DNA of 64,000 nt from an uncultured Lachnospiraceae bacterium (GTDB lineage Bacteria; Bacillota; Clostridia; Lachnospirales; Lachnospiraceae), in the NCBI GenBank assembly GCA_947086895.1, contig CAMUAR010000009.1, positions 23,092 to 87,091 of the forward strand. The letters run 5' to 3'. Below the pieces are notes generated by a model. The model worked only from the letters and a program-made list of their open reading frames with translations. It was not told the DNA's origin and did no database searches. Below are positions 17,155 through 26,763 of this stretch, in pieces. The position numbers and the translations under genes are program-made. Position 1 is the first letter of the stretch. Each line of letters opens with the position of its first letter.

Positions 17155-20109
17155 ATGAGAACGCGAAAAAGGATTACCGCATGTCTGCTTGCAGCAGCGT
17201 TGGTTTTGTCGCCGGCAACTACGGCACAAGCAAGGACAGACGCCACGTTAGATGACTATGAAGAGATCGTCGGCACTTATTCGATCGATGATACAATGCT
17301 TAGTTATAAAGAGTACGCCGCGCAGTTTGACAATGTAAGACCAGCGGAAACCTATGTCGTGGATGCAGCGGACTATGTTCGCTTTACTGATGGAACAACG
17401 GACGCATCAGGAAATGAGGTTGAGGGTTCCCCGGAACTTCTCGCAAATTACGAGGGGATGGAAGGAAATTCAGTCCGTACAGAAGAAAAGGGATTGATCG
17501 AGTATGAGGTTGATATTAAGACAGCGGGATTTTACAATATTTCTCTCGATTATTTCCCAGTATCAGGGAACAGTGCAGATATCCAGAGAGCATTTTTTAT
17601 CGATGGGCAGCTGCCTTATAAAGAACTTGCTTTAATTGAGTTCCAGCGCGTTTGGAAAAATACGGTAGATGAAACAAAAGTAAATGAGGATGGCATCCTG
17701 GTAAAAGAATGGCTTAAGGATAATCAGAACAACGACTTAAAGCCGTCGATGGAGGAAGCACCAGAATGGATGACAGCTTATTTGTATGACTCGGAGGGTT
17801 ATACCACAAACAAACTTGCGGTTTACCTGACCACAGGAAAACATACTCTTACAATTGTTTCAAGGCGTGAGCCTGTTGTGATCCGGCGGATCACTTTTAG
17901 CAATGAAGCGGAGCTTTTAAAGTATGCTGATAAAAAGGCGGCTTGGGATGCAGCGGGAGCTTCCGATACAGCAGGGCAGAATATTCGTGTCGAGGCGGAA
18001 AACGCGGCGAAGACATCTTCTCAGATGCTTTACCCTGTGCAGGATCAATCTTCTCCAGGGGTGTATCCGGCGAGTGCAAAGATGCTTTTAAACAATACGA
18101 TCGGCGGCAATTCGTGGAGACTTGTCAACCAGTGGATCGAGTGGGAATTTGATGTGCCGCAGTCTGGTTACTATAATATTTCCTTTCATACAAGACAGAA
18201 TTTTGTCAAGGGACTTTATGTGTCGCGAAAGATTATGATTGACGGCGAAGTTCCATTTGAGGAGATGAACGATTACGGTTTTCAGTACAGCCAGACATGG
18301 CGGCTTGACACGCTCGGCGATGAAAATGGCGAAGCGTATAAATTTTATCTGACGGAAGGAAAACATACGCTGCGGATGCAGACCGTGCTGGGGCAGTTTT
18401 CCAATATTATCAGCAAAGTTTCTGAGAGCATGACGGAGCTGAATGCGATATACCGAAAGATTATCCGCATCACAGGCGTATCTCCAGATGCTTACCGGGA
18501 TTATCAGATTGAGGCGTCTTTGCCGGAAGTACCAGGGGAAATGTCAGTTGTCAGAGATAGGTTAAATGAGGTAGTAAAGGAACTGCGCGAAGTGACAGGC
18601 GGCAGCAGCGATAAGGAAACAGCGCTGATTACAATGGTCGATCAGCTTGATGAACTGATCAAAGATCCAGAGAGATTTGTAAAAGTTATCACTTCTTATA
18701 AGGTAAATGTCAGGGCGCTCGGGACATGGGTGACTGCGGCGTTAGAGCAGCCTTTGCAGCTTGATACCATCTATATTTCTTCCCCTCAGGAGAAGATTAA
18801 GACAAAAAATAATGGATTCTGGTCCAGAATCCGCTATGAATTTACAAGATTGTATTATTCTTTTATCGTCGATTACAATCAGATCGGCAATGTGGCAGAG
18901 GGGGATGCGAGATCGATTACGCTCTGGGTCGGCTCAGGACGCGACCAGGCAAATGTAATTAAATCCCTTGTGGATAAGACATTTACAAGTGAAAAGGGGA
19001 TCAGCGTCAATGTTATGATTGTCGATATGGGAACTCTTTTGCAGGCGACACTTGCAGGGCAGGGACCGGATGTTGCAATCCAGGTCGGAAATGATCTCCC
19101 GATGAATTATGGACTTCGTAATGCTGTTGCAGACTTAAGCCAATTTGATGATTTGGAGGAGATTACACAGAGGTTTTACCCGAGTGCGATGGCGCCGTAT
19201 CAGTTTAACGGTGCAACTTACGGGCTTCCAGAAACTCAGACGTTTCCAATGATGTTCTACCGCAAGGATATTTTAAAGGAGCTTGGTCTTGAGGTTCCAA
19301 AGACATGGGATGAAGTAAAGGTTGTTATGACGGTTCTCAGCAAGAACCAGATGGAAGTCGGTATGCTTCCGGGGGAGAATATATACGCGATGCTTTTGTT
19401 CCAGAACGGAGGAAAGTACTACAACGAGGATGCTTCCCGTTCCGCGCTTGATTCCGATGAGGCGATCAATGCATTTAAAGACTACTGTGAATTTTACACA
19501 GATTATAAACTTGACCAGGCAACACCGGCAGACGAGAGGTTCCGCCTTGGCGAGTGTCCGATTATTATTTCAGATTATACGCTCTACAATAACTTGCAGG
19601 TGTCCGCGCCGGATATCAAAGGACTTTGGGGCATGGCGCCGGTACCAGGCAGGGTTTTGGAGGATGGGACGTTCACGAATGCGGTTGGAAGCGGCGGTCA
19701 GGCCTGCGTTGCTATGAAGGACAGCAGGGATATTGAGGCTTCGTGGGAGTTTTTAAAATGGTGGACTTCAGCGGAAACTCAGATCGCTTATGGGCGTGAG
19801 ATGGAGTCTTTGATGGGTTCGGCAGCCCGTATTGCAACTGCGAATATCAAAGCGTTTGAAGCGCTGCCATGGCCAACGGCGGAGCGTGAAGCTCTGCTTG
19901 AGCAGTTTGATAAGGTAGTGGGAATTCCGCAGGTTCCGGGCGGTTATTTTTCATGGCGCAATATCAATAACGCATTTTACCGCGTGACGACAAAGAGCGA
20001 TTCGGTATCGCCGCGCGAGGAATTGATGGATAAAGTTCTCTTGATCAACGCTGAGATTGATTATAAGCGCGAAGAGTTCGGGCTTCCGCTTTATGAAGAA
20101 AAGAAGTAG
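17155..20109 (+). CDS. solute-binding protein with two N-terminal CBM-like domains
   Basis: Unusually large exported solute-binding protein (984 aa). A Sec signal peptide ends near TTAQA and has no lipobox Cys. Two beta-sandwich, carbohydrate-binding-like domains follow: about 60-250 (TAGFYNISLDYFPVSG, then TTGKHTLTIVSRRE) and about 280-415 (IRVEAENAAKTSS, then SGYYNISFHTRQN and EGKHTLRMQTVLG). A helical segment (420-560) leads to a family-1 solute-binding domain (about 590-950: SITLWVGSGRDQANVIKSLV, GPDVAIQVGND, YGLPETQTFPMMFYRKDIL, PKTWDEVKVV). Of three clustered ATGs the one at 17155 is best spaced from AAGGAG. Two permeases follow at once. Fusion of polysaccharide-binding modules to the importer receptor suggests capture of long glycans at the cell surface; with no lipid anchor visible, attachment must come from partners. 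Confidence 0.85.
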   Translation: MRTRKRITACLLAAALVLSPATTAQARTDATLDDYEEIVGTYSIDDTMLSYKEYAAQFDNVRPAETYVVDAADYVRFTDGTTDASGNEVEGSPELLANYEGMEGNSVRTEEKGLIEYEVDIKTAGFYNISLDYFPVSGNSADIQRAFFIDGQLPYKELALIEFQRVWKNTVDETKVNEDGILVKEWLKDNQNNDLKPSMEEAPEWMTAYLYDSEGYTTNKLAVYLTTGKHTLTIVSRREPVVIRRITFSNEAELLKYADKKAAWDAAGASDTAGQNIRVEAENAAKTSSQMLYPVQDQSSPGVYPASAKMLLNNTIGGNSWRLVNQWIEWEFDVPQSGYYNISFHTRQNFVKGLYVSRKIMIDGEVPFEEMNDYGFQYSQTWRLDTLGDENGEAYKFYLTEGKHTLRMQTVLGQFSNIISKVSESMTELNAIYRKIIRITGVSPDAYRDYQIEASLPEVPGEMSVVRDRLNEVVKELREVTGGSSDKETALITMVDQLDELIKDPERFVKVITSYKVNVRALGTWVTAALEQPLQLDTIYISSPQEKIKTKNNGFWSRIRYEFTRLYYSFIVDYNQIGNVAEGDARSITLWVGSGRDQANVIKSLVDKTFTSEKGISVNVMIVDMGTLLQATLAGQGPDVAIQVGNDLPMNYGLRNAVADLSQFDDLEEITQRFYPSAMAPYQFNGATYGLPETQTFPMMFYRKDILKELGLEVPKTWDEVKVVMTVLSKNQMEVGMLPGENIYAMLLFQNGGKYYNEDASRSALDSDEAINAFKDYCEFYTDYKLDQATPADERFRLGECPIIISDYTLYNNLQVSAPDIKGLWGMAPVPGRVLEDGTFTNAVGSGGQACVAMKDSRDIEASWEFLKWWTSAETQIAYGREMESLMGSAARIATANIKAFEALPWPTAEREALLEQFDKVVGIPQVPGGYFSWRNINNAFYRVTTKSDSVSPREELMDKVLLINAEIDYKREEFGLPLYEEKK

Positions 20110-20126
20110 AAGGGAGGGAGTTTTGA

Positions 20127-21089
20127 ATGGCTAAAAATACTGTAGCCAATATCACAGAGAATAATACCGATGCGAATATGGAAAAGGCGAAAATGCAGGG
20201 CAGGCTCTGGTTTCGCATCAAAAAGAGCAAAACTTCCTATCTGATGCTGGCACCGTATCTGATTCTGTTTACATTTTTCACAATCGCGCCAGTACTCGTT
20301 TCGATGGGGTTTAGTTTTACCTATTTTAACATGTTGGAGGCTCCGACGTTTGTTGGATGGAAAAATTATATTAAGCTGTTTTTGGATGACGATATTTTTA
20401 TGATCGCGCTGAAAAACACATTGTTATTTGCAGTTATCACCGGACCAGCCAGTTATCTTTTGTGTGTATTGTTCGCGTGGATTATCAATGAGTTTAAAGG
20501 AAAACTCAGAGCGTTTCTCACATTGATTTTCTATGCTCCGTCAATATGCGGGCAGGCGTATCTTGTGTGGAATATTATCCTAAATCCAGGCAAGACCGGA
20601 TGGCTGAATGGTATCTTAATCAAGTGGGGATTTATTGACGAGCCGATCCTCTGGATGCAGACGGAAAAATATGTGCTTCCGGTATTGGTTATCGTGCAGT
20701 TATGGCTGTCGCTTGGCACAGGTTTCCTTTCCTTTATCGCCGGTTTGCAGACCGTTGACAAATCGCTGTACGAGGCCGCGGCGATGGACGGTGTGAAAAA
20801 CCGCTGGCAGGAACTCTGGTACGTTACTCTGCCTTCGATGAAGCCGCAGCTGATGTTCGGCGCAGTTATGCAGATTACACAGTCGTTCGCGGTGGCGGAT
20901 ATCTCAATACAGCTTGCCGGAAACCCGTCTGTCAACTATGCTGGTGCAACGGTTACAACACACCTTCTCGATTACGGCACAACGCGCTTTGAGATGGGAT
21001 ATGCGTCGGCGATCGCAACCGTTTTATTCCTTTTGATGGTTGGAACCAACAAGCTGGTACAAAAAATATTAGGAAGGGTGGGGGAGTAA
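20127..21089 (+). CDS. sugar ABC transporter permease (MalF/UgpA type)
   Basis: Inner-membrane permease (320 aa), six hydrophobic segments after a charged N-terminus of about 35 residues. The EAA loop that docks the ATPase is EAAAMDGVKNRWQELWYVTLPSMKP (about residues 214-238). AGGGAGGGAG precedes the ATG. It pairs with the next permease, which starts at the following base. No ATPase is encoded in the locus, so a shared MsmX-type ATPase elsewhere must energise it. Confidence 0.92.
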   Translation: MAKNTVANITENNTDANMEKAKMQGRLWFRIKKSKTSYLMLAPYLILFTFFTIAPVLVSMGFSFTYFNMLEAPTFVGWKNYIKLFLDDDIFMIALKNTLLFAVITGPASYLLCVLFAWIINEFKGKLRAFLTLIFYAPSICGQAYLVWNIILNPGKTGWLNGILIKWGFIDEPILWMQTEKYVLPVLVIVQLWLSLGTGFLSFIAGLQTVDKSLYEAAAMDGVKNRWQELWYVTLPSMKPQLMFGAVMQITQSFAVADISIQLAGNPSVNYAGATVTTHLLDYGTTRFEMGYASAIATVLFLLMVGTNKLVQKILGRVGE

Positions 21090-21983
21090 TTGGCATCAAC
21101 AGCGGAATACAAGAAACCGAAAAAGGTAAATTACAAAAAGCAAAAGCAGCTGAACCGCTCGAAGGCCGGCAACGGGTTACTTTTCTTCCTGATGTTTATA
21201 TGCGGTATTTTTATGGCGCTCCCGCTTGTGATGATTGTCAACAACGCATTGAAACCATTGGATGAGATTTTTCAATACCCGCCAAAAGTTTTTGTAAAAA
21301 ATCCGACCTCAGAAAACTTTACGGATCTGTTTGTACTGATGAATGATTCGTGGGTTCCGTTTTCCAGGTACATACTGAACACGATTATCATTACTGCAAG
21401 TGGTACAGTAGGGCATGTTATTGTGGCGTCTTTTGCGGCTTACCCGCTTGCAAAGCATAATTTCCCAGGAAAGAAAATTATTTTTGGTCTGGTTGTACTC
21501 TCAATGATGTTTTCCTACACTGTAACACAGATTCCAAACTATATGATTATCACCTGGCTGGGGCTTAACAATACTTATCTGGCGTTGATTTTGCCGGCAT
21601 GGCAGTATGGTATGGGACTTTATCTGATGAAGCAGTTTATGGAGCAGATTCCAGATTCTTTGCTGGAGTCGTCAAGACTTGACGGAGCTTCGGAATTTAA
21701 AACATTCTGGACAATGGTAATGCCGAACGTAAAACCTGCATGGCTGACGTTAGCAATTTTTCAGTTCCAGCAGATGTGGGGACAGACCGGCAACCAGTTC
21801 TTAAGAAGCGAGGAGCTAAAGCCGCTGCAGTATTCCTTACAGCAGATTACTCAGGGCGGTACGGCAAGAGCCGGAGCAGCCGCTGCGGTATCGTTTATTA
21901 TCGCAGCCATCCCAATTATATTTTTCCTGATCTGCCAGAGCAACGTCATCGAAACCATGACCACATCCGGTATGAAGGATTAA
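21090..21983 (+). CDS. sugar ABC transporter permease (MalG/UgpE type)
   Basis: Second permease subunit (297 aa) with about six transmembrane segments and the EAA-type loop ESSRLDGASEFKTFWTMVMPNVKPAW. The frame opens with TTG directly after the stop of the preceding gene, behind GGGGGAG, so coupled translation from a TTG start is likely. It forms the heterodimeric channel with the gene upstream and serves the CBM-fused solute-binding protein. Confidence 0.92.
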   Translation: MASTAEYKKPKKVNYKKQKQLNRSKAGNGLLFFLMFICGIFMALPLVMIVNNALKPLDEIFQYPPKVFVKNPTSENFTDLFVLMNDSWVPFSRYILNTIIITASGTVGHVIVASFAAYPLAKHNFPGKKIIFGLVVLSMMFSYTVTQIPNYMIITWLGLNNTYLALILPAWQYGMGLYLMKQFMEQIPDSLLESSRLDGASEFKTFWTMVMPNVKPAWLTLAIFQFQQMWGQTGNQFLRSEELKPLQYSLQQITQGGTARAGAAAAVSFIIAAIPIIFFLICQSNVIETMTTSGMKD

Positions 21984-21995
21984 GGAGGGGAGGAG

Positions 21996-23489
21996 ATGAA
22001 GAAAATGAATCTATGGAGAAAGATAGTCATCGCGACCCTTTCCGCATGCATTATGATTCCGTCTGTGTCTGTGGCAGCCGAGAGTACGGTGCCTTATGAC
22101 TCCTACAATTATGATTACTGGGAGGATATTGTTTTTACACCAGCTCCGTATATTCCAGAGCGAAGCGTATCCGGTACGATTCTCGGCGTAGGGACTTTTG
22201 TAAACCCGCAGGATTTATGCGTTTCCCCGGAGGGGAATGTATATATAGCGGATACCGGCAACAACCGGATTGTTGAAGTAGATAATTCGCTTGGCAATGT
22301 GATCCGCGTGATCGATTCGTTTGACAACAACGGAACGACGGAAAAATTCAGTTCCCCTTATGGTGTGTGCGTGTCGGAAAACGGGCAGCTCTATATCGCA
22401 GACTCAGAAAATCACAGGGTGGTTGTGCTGGAGGAGAGCGATCTTTCGTTTATTAAATTTATTGAGAATCCAACTTCGGACGTTCTGGAAGACAATTTCG
22501 TGTTTACACCGTTAAAAGTGACAGTGGACTATGCAGATCGTGTTTATTGTATTGCCAAAGGTATGTTTGAAGGTATTATGGTATTTGAGGGAGAAGGGCA
22601 GTTTACTGGATTCTTCGGTACAATTCAGGTTAATATTACAGCGTGGGAGAAACTTTGGAGAAGACTTTCTACAAAGGCGCAGAGAGCAAAACAGCTTTTG
22701 TTTATCCCAACGGAGTTTACCGGAATCGATATTGATTCGGATGGTTTTGTATACGCATCAAATATTGACTCGACAGGAGTTCAGGCAGTGCGCCGTCTTA
22801 ATCCAAAGGGCGAGGATGTTATTAAAAAGGGCGAGAATGCCAATGTCGGCGGAGATCTTGTGATTGCAAATGCTTCGTCAAATTACGGTGGTATCTCAAC
22901 AATCGTCGATGTTGTGTACCGTGATAAAGGGATTTATTCTCTGCTTGACTCAAAGCGTGGAAGGATTTTTACTTATGATCATGAAGGCAACCTTCTTTAT
23001 ATTTTCGGCGGTCTTGGAGTACAGGCGGGAACATTTACAACGCCAGTGGCAATCGAGGCACTGGATGACAAGATTGTTGTGCTGGATGCAAACCGCAGAG
23101 AGATGTTGGTATTCCGAGAAACTCAGTACGGAAATCTGATCAACGAGGCGGTTGGACTCCGCTACGACGGCGACGAGACGCTTGCGGTTGATATGTGGAA
23201 GCAGGTTTTAATGCTGGATGAGAACAACGAACTGGCAAATGTCGGTATCGGAAAAGCGTATTTAACATCCGGTGACAATGTAAATGCGATGAAATACTTA
23301 AAGCTTGGAATGAGCCGCCAGTACTATTCCGTGGCGTACCGCCGCTACCGCAACGAATTTTTGAAAAAATACTTAGGATTTATTTTAACTGGCGTTGTGG
23401 CGGTTATTGTAGCAATTGTGCTGGTGCGCAAACATATCAAAAAGAAAAAAGGGATTTATGAGGAGGAAGGAGGCGCGTTCGACGTATGA
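21996..23489 (+). CDS. NHL-repeat surface protein with TPR-like part and C-terminal membrane anchor
   Basis: Predicted outside-facing protein (497 aa). A signal peptide (residues 1-28) is followed by several NHL beta-propeller repeats (LCVSPEGNVYIADTGNNRIVEVD, VCVSENGQLYIADSENHRVVVLE, then IDIDSDGFVYASN and AIEALDDKIVVLDANRREMLVF), a TPR-like helical stretch (about 405-445, ALAVDMWKQVLMLDENNELANV) and one transmembrane helix near the end (LGFILTGVVAVIVAIVLV) with a basic tail. NHL propellers bind ligands or proteins, so a scaffold for the importer is conceivable. Its stop overlaps the next start by 4 bases. No enzymatic motif seen; function unknown. Confidence 0.8.
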   Translation: MKKMNLWRKIVIATLSACIMIPSVSVAAESTVPYDSYNYDYWEDIVFTPAPYIPERSVSGTILGVGTFVNPQDLCVSPEGNVYIADTGNNRIVEVDNSLGNVIRVIDSFDNNGTTEKFSSPYGVCVSENGQLYIADSENHRVVVLEESDLSFIKFIENPTSDVLEDNFVFTPLKVTVDYADRVYCIAKGMFEGIMVFEGEGQFTGFFGTIQVNITAWEKLWRRLSTKAQRAKQLLFIPTEFTGIDIDSDGFVYASNIDSTGVQAVRRLNPKGEDVIKKGENANVGGDLVIANASSNYGGISTIVDVVYRDKGIYSLLDSKRGRIFTYDHEGNLLYIFGGLGVQAGTFTTPVAIEALDDKIVVLDANRREMLVFRETQYGNLINEAVGLRYDGDETLAVDMWKQVLMLDENNELANVGIGKAYLTSGDNVNAMKYLKLGMSRQYYSVAYRRYRNEFLKKYLGFILTGVVAVIVAIVLVRKHIKKKKGIYEEEGGAFDV

Positions 23490-24118
23490 GAAAGTATTTT
23501 TCAAAGGCAAAGATACAGTACCTGTTTTATACGATGACGCATCCGATGGACGGCTTTTATGAAATTCGTCACCGGGAGCGCGGGAGCGTGCCGATCGCAG
23601 TAATTTCTGTAATTTTGTTCAGCTTTGTTTTTTCGATGAACAAAATGTTGGCGAGTTTTATCGTCAACAACACGGATCCAAGAACCGTTGACAGTCTTGA
23701 TAATTTAAGCGGCGTGCTTCTTTTATACCTGCTTTTCTGCGTGGGCAACTGGTCCATCACCTGTCTGATGAACGGGGAGGGAAGGCTGAAGGACATTGCT
23801 ACGATGCTTGGGTATTCTTTGGTGCCGATGACAATCAGTTATGTGATTGCGACGATTGTCTCACAGGTAATTGCTCAGAACGAAGAAGGATTTTATTCCA
23901 TTATTATTACGATCGGAACGATTTGGACCGTGCTGCTTGCATTGTCCGGCATTATGGTAATCCACAATTACAGTCTTGCAAAAACACTTTTAACCGTGAT
24001 TTTAACTGTGGTTGCAATGCTGATTATTGTGTTTATCGTTATGATGCTTTCCGATCTGGTAAATCAGGTATATGGTTTTATTTACAGCATATATACGGAA
24101 CTGCTGTTCCGTAATTAG
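23486..24118 (+). CDS. YIP1-family membrane protein
   Basis: Membrane protein (210 aa) with about five hydrophobic segments from residue 35 on and a short cytoplasmic N-terminus (FYTMTHPMDGFYEIRHRERG) characteristic of bacterial YIP1-type proteins. The start overlaps the NHL gene by 4 bases (ATGA), showing tight coupling. YIP1-like proteins are found beside NHL and DUF5696 genes in glycan loci of related bacteria as far as I recall; the function is unknown. Confidence 0.8.
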   Translation: MRKYFSKAKIQYLFYTMTHPMDGFYEIRHRERGSVPIAVISVILFSFVFSMNKMLASFIVNNTDPRTVDSLDNLSGVLLLYLLFCVGNWSITCLMNGEGRLKDIATMLGYSLVPMTISYVIATIVSQVIAQNEEGFYSIIITIGTIWTVLLALSGIMVIHNYSLAKTLLTVILTVVAMLIIVFIVMMLSDLVNQVYGFIYSIYTELLFRN

Positions 24119-24129
24119 GAGGATGCGAC

Positions 24130-26763
24130 ATGAAAAAAATGAGTGTTATCAAAAAGATCATTCTCGCTGTCGTGTCCGTTGCGGCGGTTGTTCTGCTGAT
24201 CCGCTTGGTTTATACCACTGTACATTTTCGGATGTTCCGCGAGTACAAAGACTATATCGGAGAGAACGAGGAGTATGAACAGGGAACCGAGTTCCAGGCG
24301 ATGGCGGATACCGACGGTAAAGTGGCGGGCATGGTTCTCGCGGCGGAAAACGATATTTTAAAACTGTACATCAATACGAAAAACGCTGAGATGGCAGTAT
24401 ACGATAAGAGAACGGGAATGACTGTCTATTCAAACCCGGAGGGCGCGGCAGGCGACGAGCTTGCCAGCAAGACAAACAAGTCATATTTGCAGTCCCAGCT
24501 GATTGTCGATTTCTACAATACAAACCGAAAGAGTACGACCTACAATTCGTTTGACTACAGTACTTCCGTGGGGCAGTTCACGATTGAAAAGATCACGGAC
24601 GGCGTGAGAGTACTTTATACGATCGGCGATCTGAGCAGCAAAACTGGTATTGTACCAGTGTATATTACTTCAGAACGCCTGGAGAGTTTTCTTGCAAATC
24701 TCGGTGACAAAGATGCAAATTACGTGCGTCTTCGCTATACTGAGAAATCGGATATCAACGGATATTTAATGCTTCCTGAAAGCGTGCAGTCGGCGCCGGC
24801 GCAGATGAGGCGGCTGAACAATTTTTTTGCGGAGGCAGGTTATACGGAGGAGGACTTTGTACAAGATATGGAAGAGGCCGGCGCAGAAGGGGCGGTTCCA
24901 ATCAATTTTGTAATTCCGCTTGAGTATAAACTTGAGGCGGACGGATTAAAGGTTCGTATCCCAACAAGCCATATTGAGGAGAACGGCGGAGGAATGCTGT
25001 ACCGTATTCAGCTGCTTCGCTACTTTGGAGCGGCGGACACAGCGCAGGAAGGTTATATGCTTGTACCGAACGGCGCAGGTTCCATTATCAATTTCAACAA
25101 CGGAAAGACCGACGCGACCGACTATAATGAGTTTGTGTATGGTATCGACCCAGTAGCAGCGGAATATCTGGTTCGGGAGAACACACAGCAGGTGAGGATG
25201 CCTGTATTTGGAATTTATTACAGGGATATGCAGACAGGAATTTTTACTGTGATTGAGCAGAGCGAAACGCAGGCGTCCATCACAGCGAATATTGCGGGAA
25301 AAGTAAATTCCTATAATTATATTTATCCAGTATTTCAGCTTCGTGGTTCGGATACGCTTTCCATGTTTGGAACAACTGGAAACGAGGCAGATATTCCAAT
25401 TATTGAGAACGATATTTATGATTCTGATATTGTTGTGCGCTACAGTATGCTGACCAAGGAATATGAAGGATATTCCGGGATGGCAAAATATTACAGGGAT
25501 AAATTGGTTGCGGCTGGCGCGCTTACAAAAATGGAAGCAAAAGATGAGATTCCGTTTTATATGGATCTGATTGGAGGCGTAAAGAGAACTGCGTATTTTC
25601 TTGGAACACAGTATCTTGATGTATTTCCAATGACAACTTATAAACAGGCGGAGGAGATTGTTGACGACCTTGCTGCGGGAGGCGTACACCGCATTGTTAT
25701 CAATTATCAAGGATGGTTTAACGACGGGTATTATCATGACGCGCCAAGTAAGATAAAGCTGGTAAAAGAACTGGGAAGTAAAAAGGATCTGGAGCGGCTG
25801 GCAGAAAAGCTTGAGATGGCAGGCGGGAAACTTTACGGAGATGTGGCGTTCCAAAAAGTGACTTTTATTGCGGACAATTTTGATTATACCAGGGAAAGTT
25901 CGAGATATTACGGAGCGGGATACACCGTATCGTTCGGTCAGGTAAGCCCCGTAACGCTGCGGCAGACGTCAAGTCTTGGCTATAGGGAAACGCTGTACAA
26001 TATTATCTCGCCAAAATTTCTTGTGCGCTATGTCAATAAATTTGCAAAGAAGATTGACAAGTATGATATTACCGGTATTTCTTTAAGGGATCTCGCGGAT
26101 ACGCTTTCTTCAGACAAAAAGAGGAAAGAGGTAATTATTCGGGATAAAGCGCTGGATGTTGTGAATGCGATGCTTGAAAAGCTGGACGGCACAGGAAAAG
26201 ATATTATGGCGAGCGGCGGAAACAACTATGTGTGGAAATATGCGAACGATCTGCTTAATGTGCCGACTTCCGGGAATTCCTACGCGATTATTGACGAGGA
26301 TGTGCCGTTTTATCAGATGCTTGTTCATGGCTATATTGATTATACGGGAAGTGCGATTAATTTAGACGATTCTTTTGACCGCGTGAACAGCGTGCTGAAT
26401 ATGATTGAGTACGGCGCGGCACCGCATTTTATTTTTACCTATGAAGCGTCGAATGAGATGAAATACACAGGATTAAACAGAATGTACAGCACGACGTACA
26501 AGAATAAAGTAGATACGGAGGAAGATGAAAGGATTTATTCATGGGATGAGCTTGCGAAGGGCGTTTATGCGGAAGTCAACAGCGTATTAAAGCATGTTGC
26601 TTCTGCGGTGATGGTAAAACATGAAATTCTGGAATCTGGCGTTGCCAAGGTTACTTATGATAATGGTGTTGTTATCTATATCAATAACCAGGATAAAGCA
26701 GCTGAGGCAGACGGAAAAACAATTCCGGCAAAAAGCTATGAAATGGAGGGAGCGGGCAAATGA
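24130..26763 (+). CDS. DUF5696 membrane-anchored protein, glycoside-hydrolase-like architecture
   Basis: Large protein (877 aa) with one N-terminal transmembrane anchor (about residues 9-30) and the rest outside. It looks like DUF5696. The order is a beta-rich N-terminal half (70-440, with NAEMAVYDKRTGMTVYSNPEG like a mutarotase-type sandwich), a likely barrel (about 450-780, with VHRIVINYQGWFNDGYYHDAP, YDITGISLRDLADTLSSD, KDIMASGGNNYVWKYANDLL and SYAIIDEDVPFYQMLVHGYI) and a beta-rich C-terminus. That layout resembles glycoside hydrolases, but I cannot assign catalytic residues. It overlaps the next permease start by 4 bases and sits between two permease pairs, which suggests a role in processing or handing over glycans. 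Confidence 0.75.
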   Translation: MKKMSVIKKIILAVVSVAAVVLLIRLVYTTVHFRMFREYKDYIGENEEYEQGTEFQAMADTDGKVAGMVLAAENDILKLYINTKNAEMAVYDKRTGMTVYSNPEGAAGDELASKTNKSYLQSQLIVDFYNTNRKSTTYNSFDYSTSVGQFTIEKITDGVRVLYTIGDLSSKTGIVPVYITSERLESFLANLGDKDANYVRLRYTEKSDINGYLMLPESVQSAPAQMRRLNNFFAEAGYTEEDFVQDMEEAGAEGAVPINFVIPLEYKLEADGLKVRIPTSHIEENGGGMLYRIQLLRYFGAADTAQEGYMLVPNGAGSIINFNNGKTDATDYNEFVYGIDPVAAEYLVRENTQQVRMPVFGIYYRDMQTGIFTVIEQSETQASITANIAGKVNSYNYIYPVFQLRGSDTLSMFGTTGNEADIPIIENDIYDSDIVVRYSMLTKEYEGYSGMAKYYRDKLVAAGALTKMEAKDEIPFYMDLIGGVKRTAYFLGTQYLDVFPMTTYKQAEEIVDDLAAGGVHRIVINYQGWFNDGYYHDAPSKIKLVKELGSKKDLERLAEKLEMAGGKLYGDVAFQKVTFIADNFDYTRESSRYYGAGYTVSFGQVSPVTLRQTSSLGYRETLYNIISPKFLVRYVNKFAKKIDKYDITGISLRDLADTLSSDKKRKEVIIRDKALDVVNAMLEKLDGTGKDIMASGGNNYVWKYANDLLNVPTSGNSYAIIDEDVPFYQMLVHGYIDYTGSAINLDDSFDRVNSVLNMIEYGAAPHFIFTYEASNEMKYTGLNRMYSTTYKNKVDTEEDERIYSWDELAKGVYAEVNSVLKHVASAVMVKHEILESGVAKVTYDNGVVIYINNQDKAAEADGKTIPAKSYEMEGAGK

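Noticed and set aside
24946..25854. 302-aa open frame on the minus strand inside the DUF5696 gene
   Set aside because: Antisense shadow of a well-supported gene; no ribosome site and a Cys/His/Arg-rich composition unlike a real protein.
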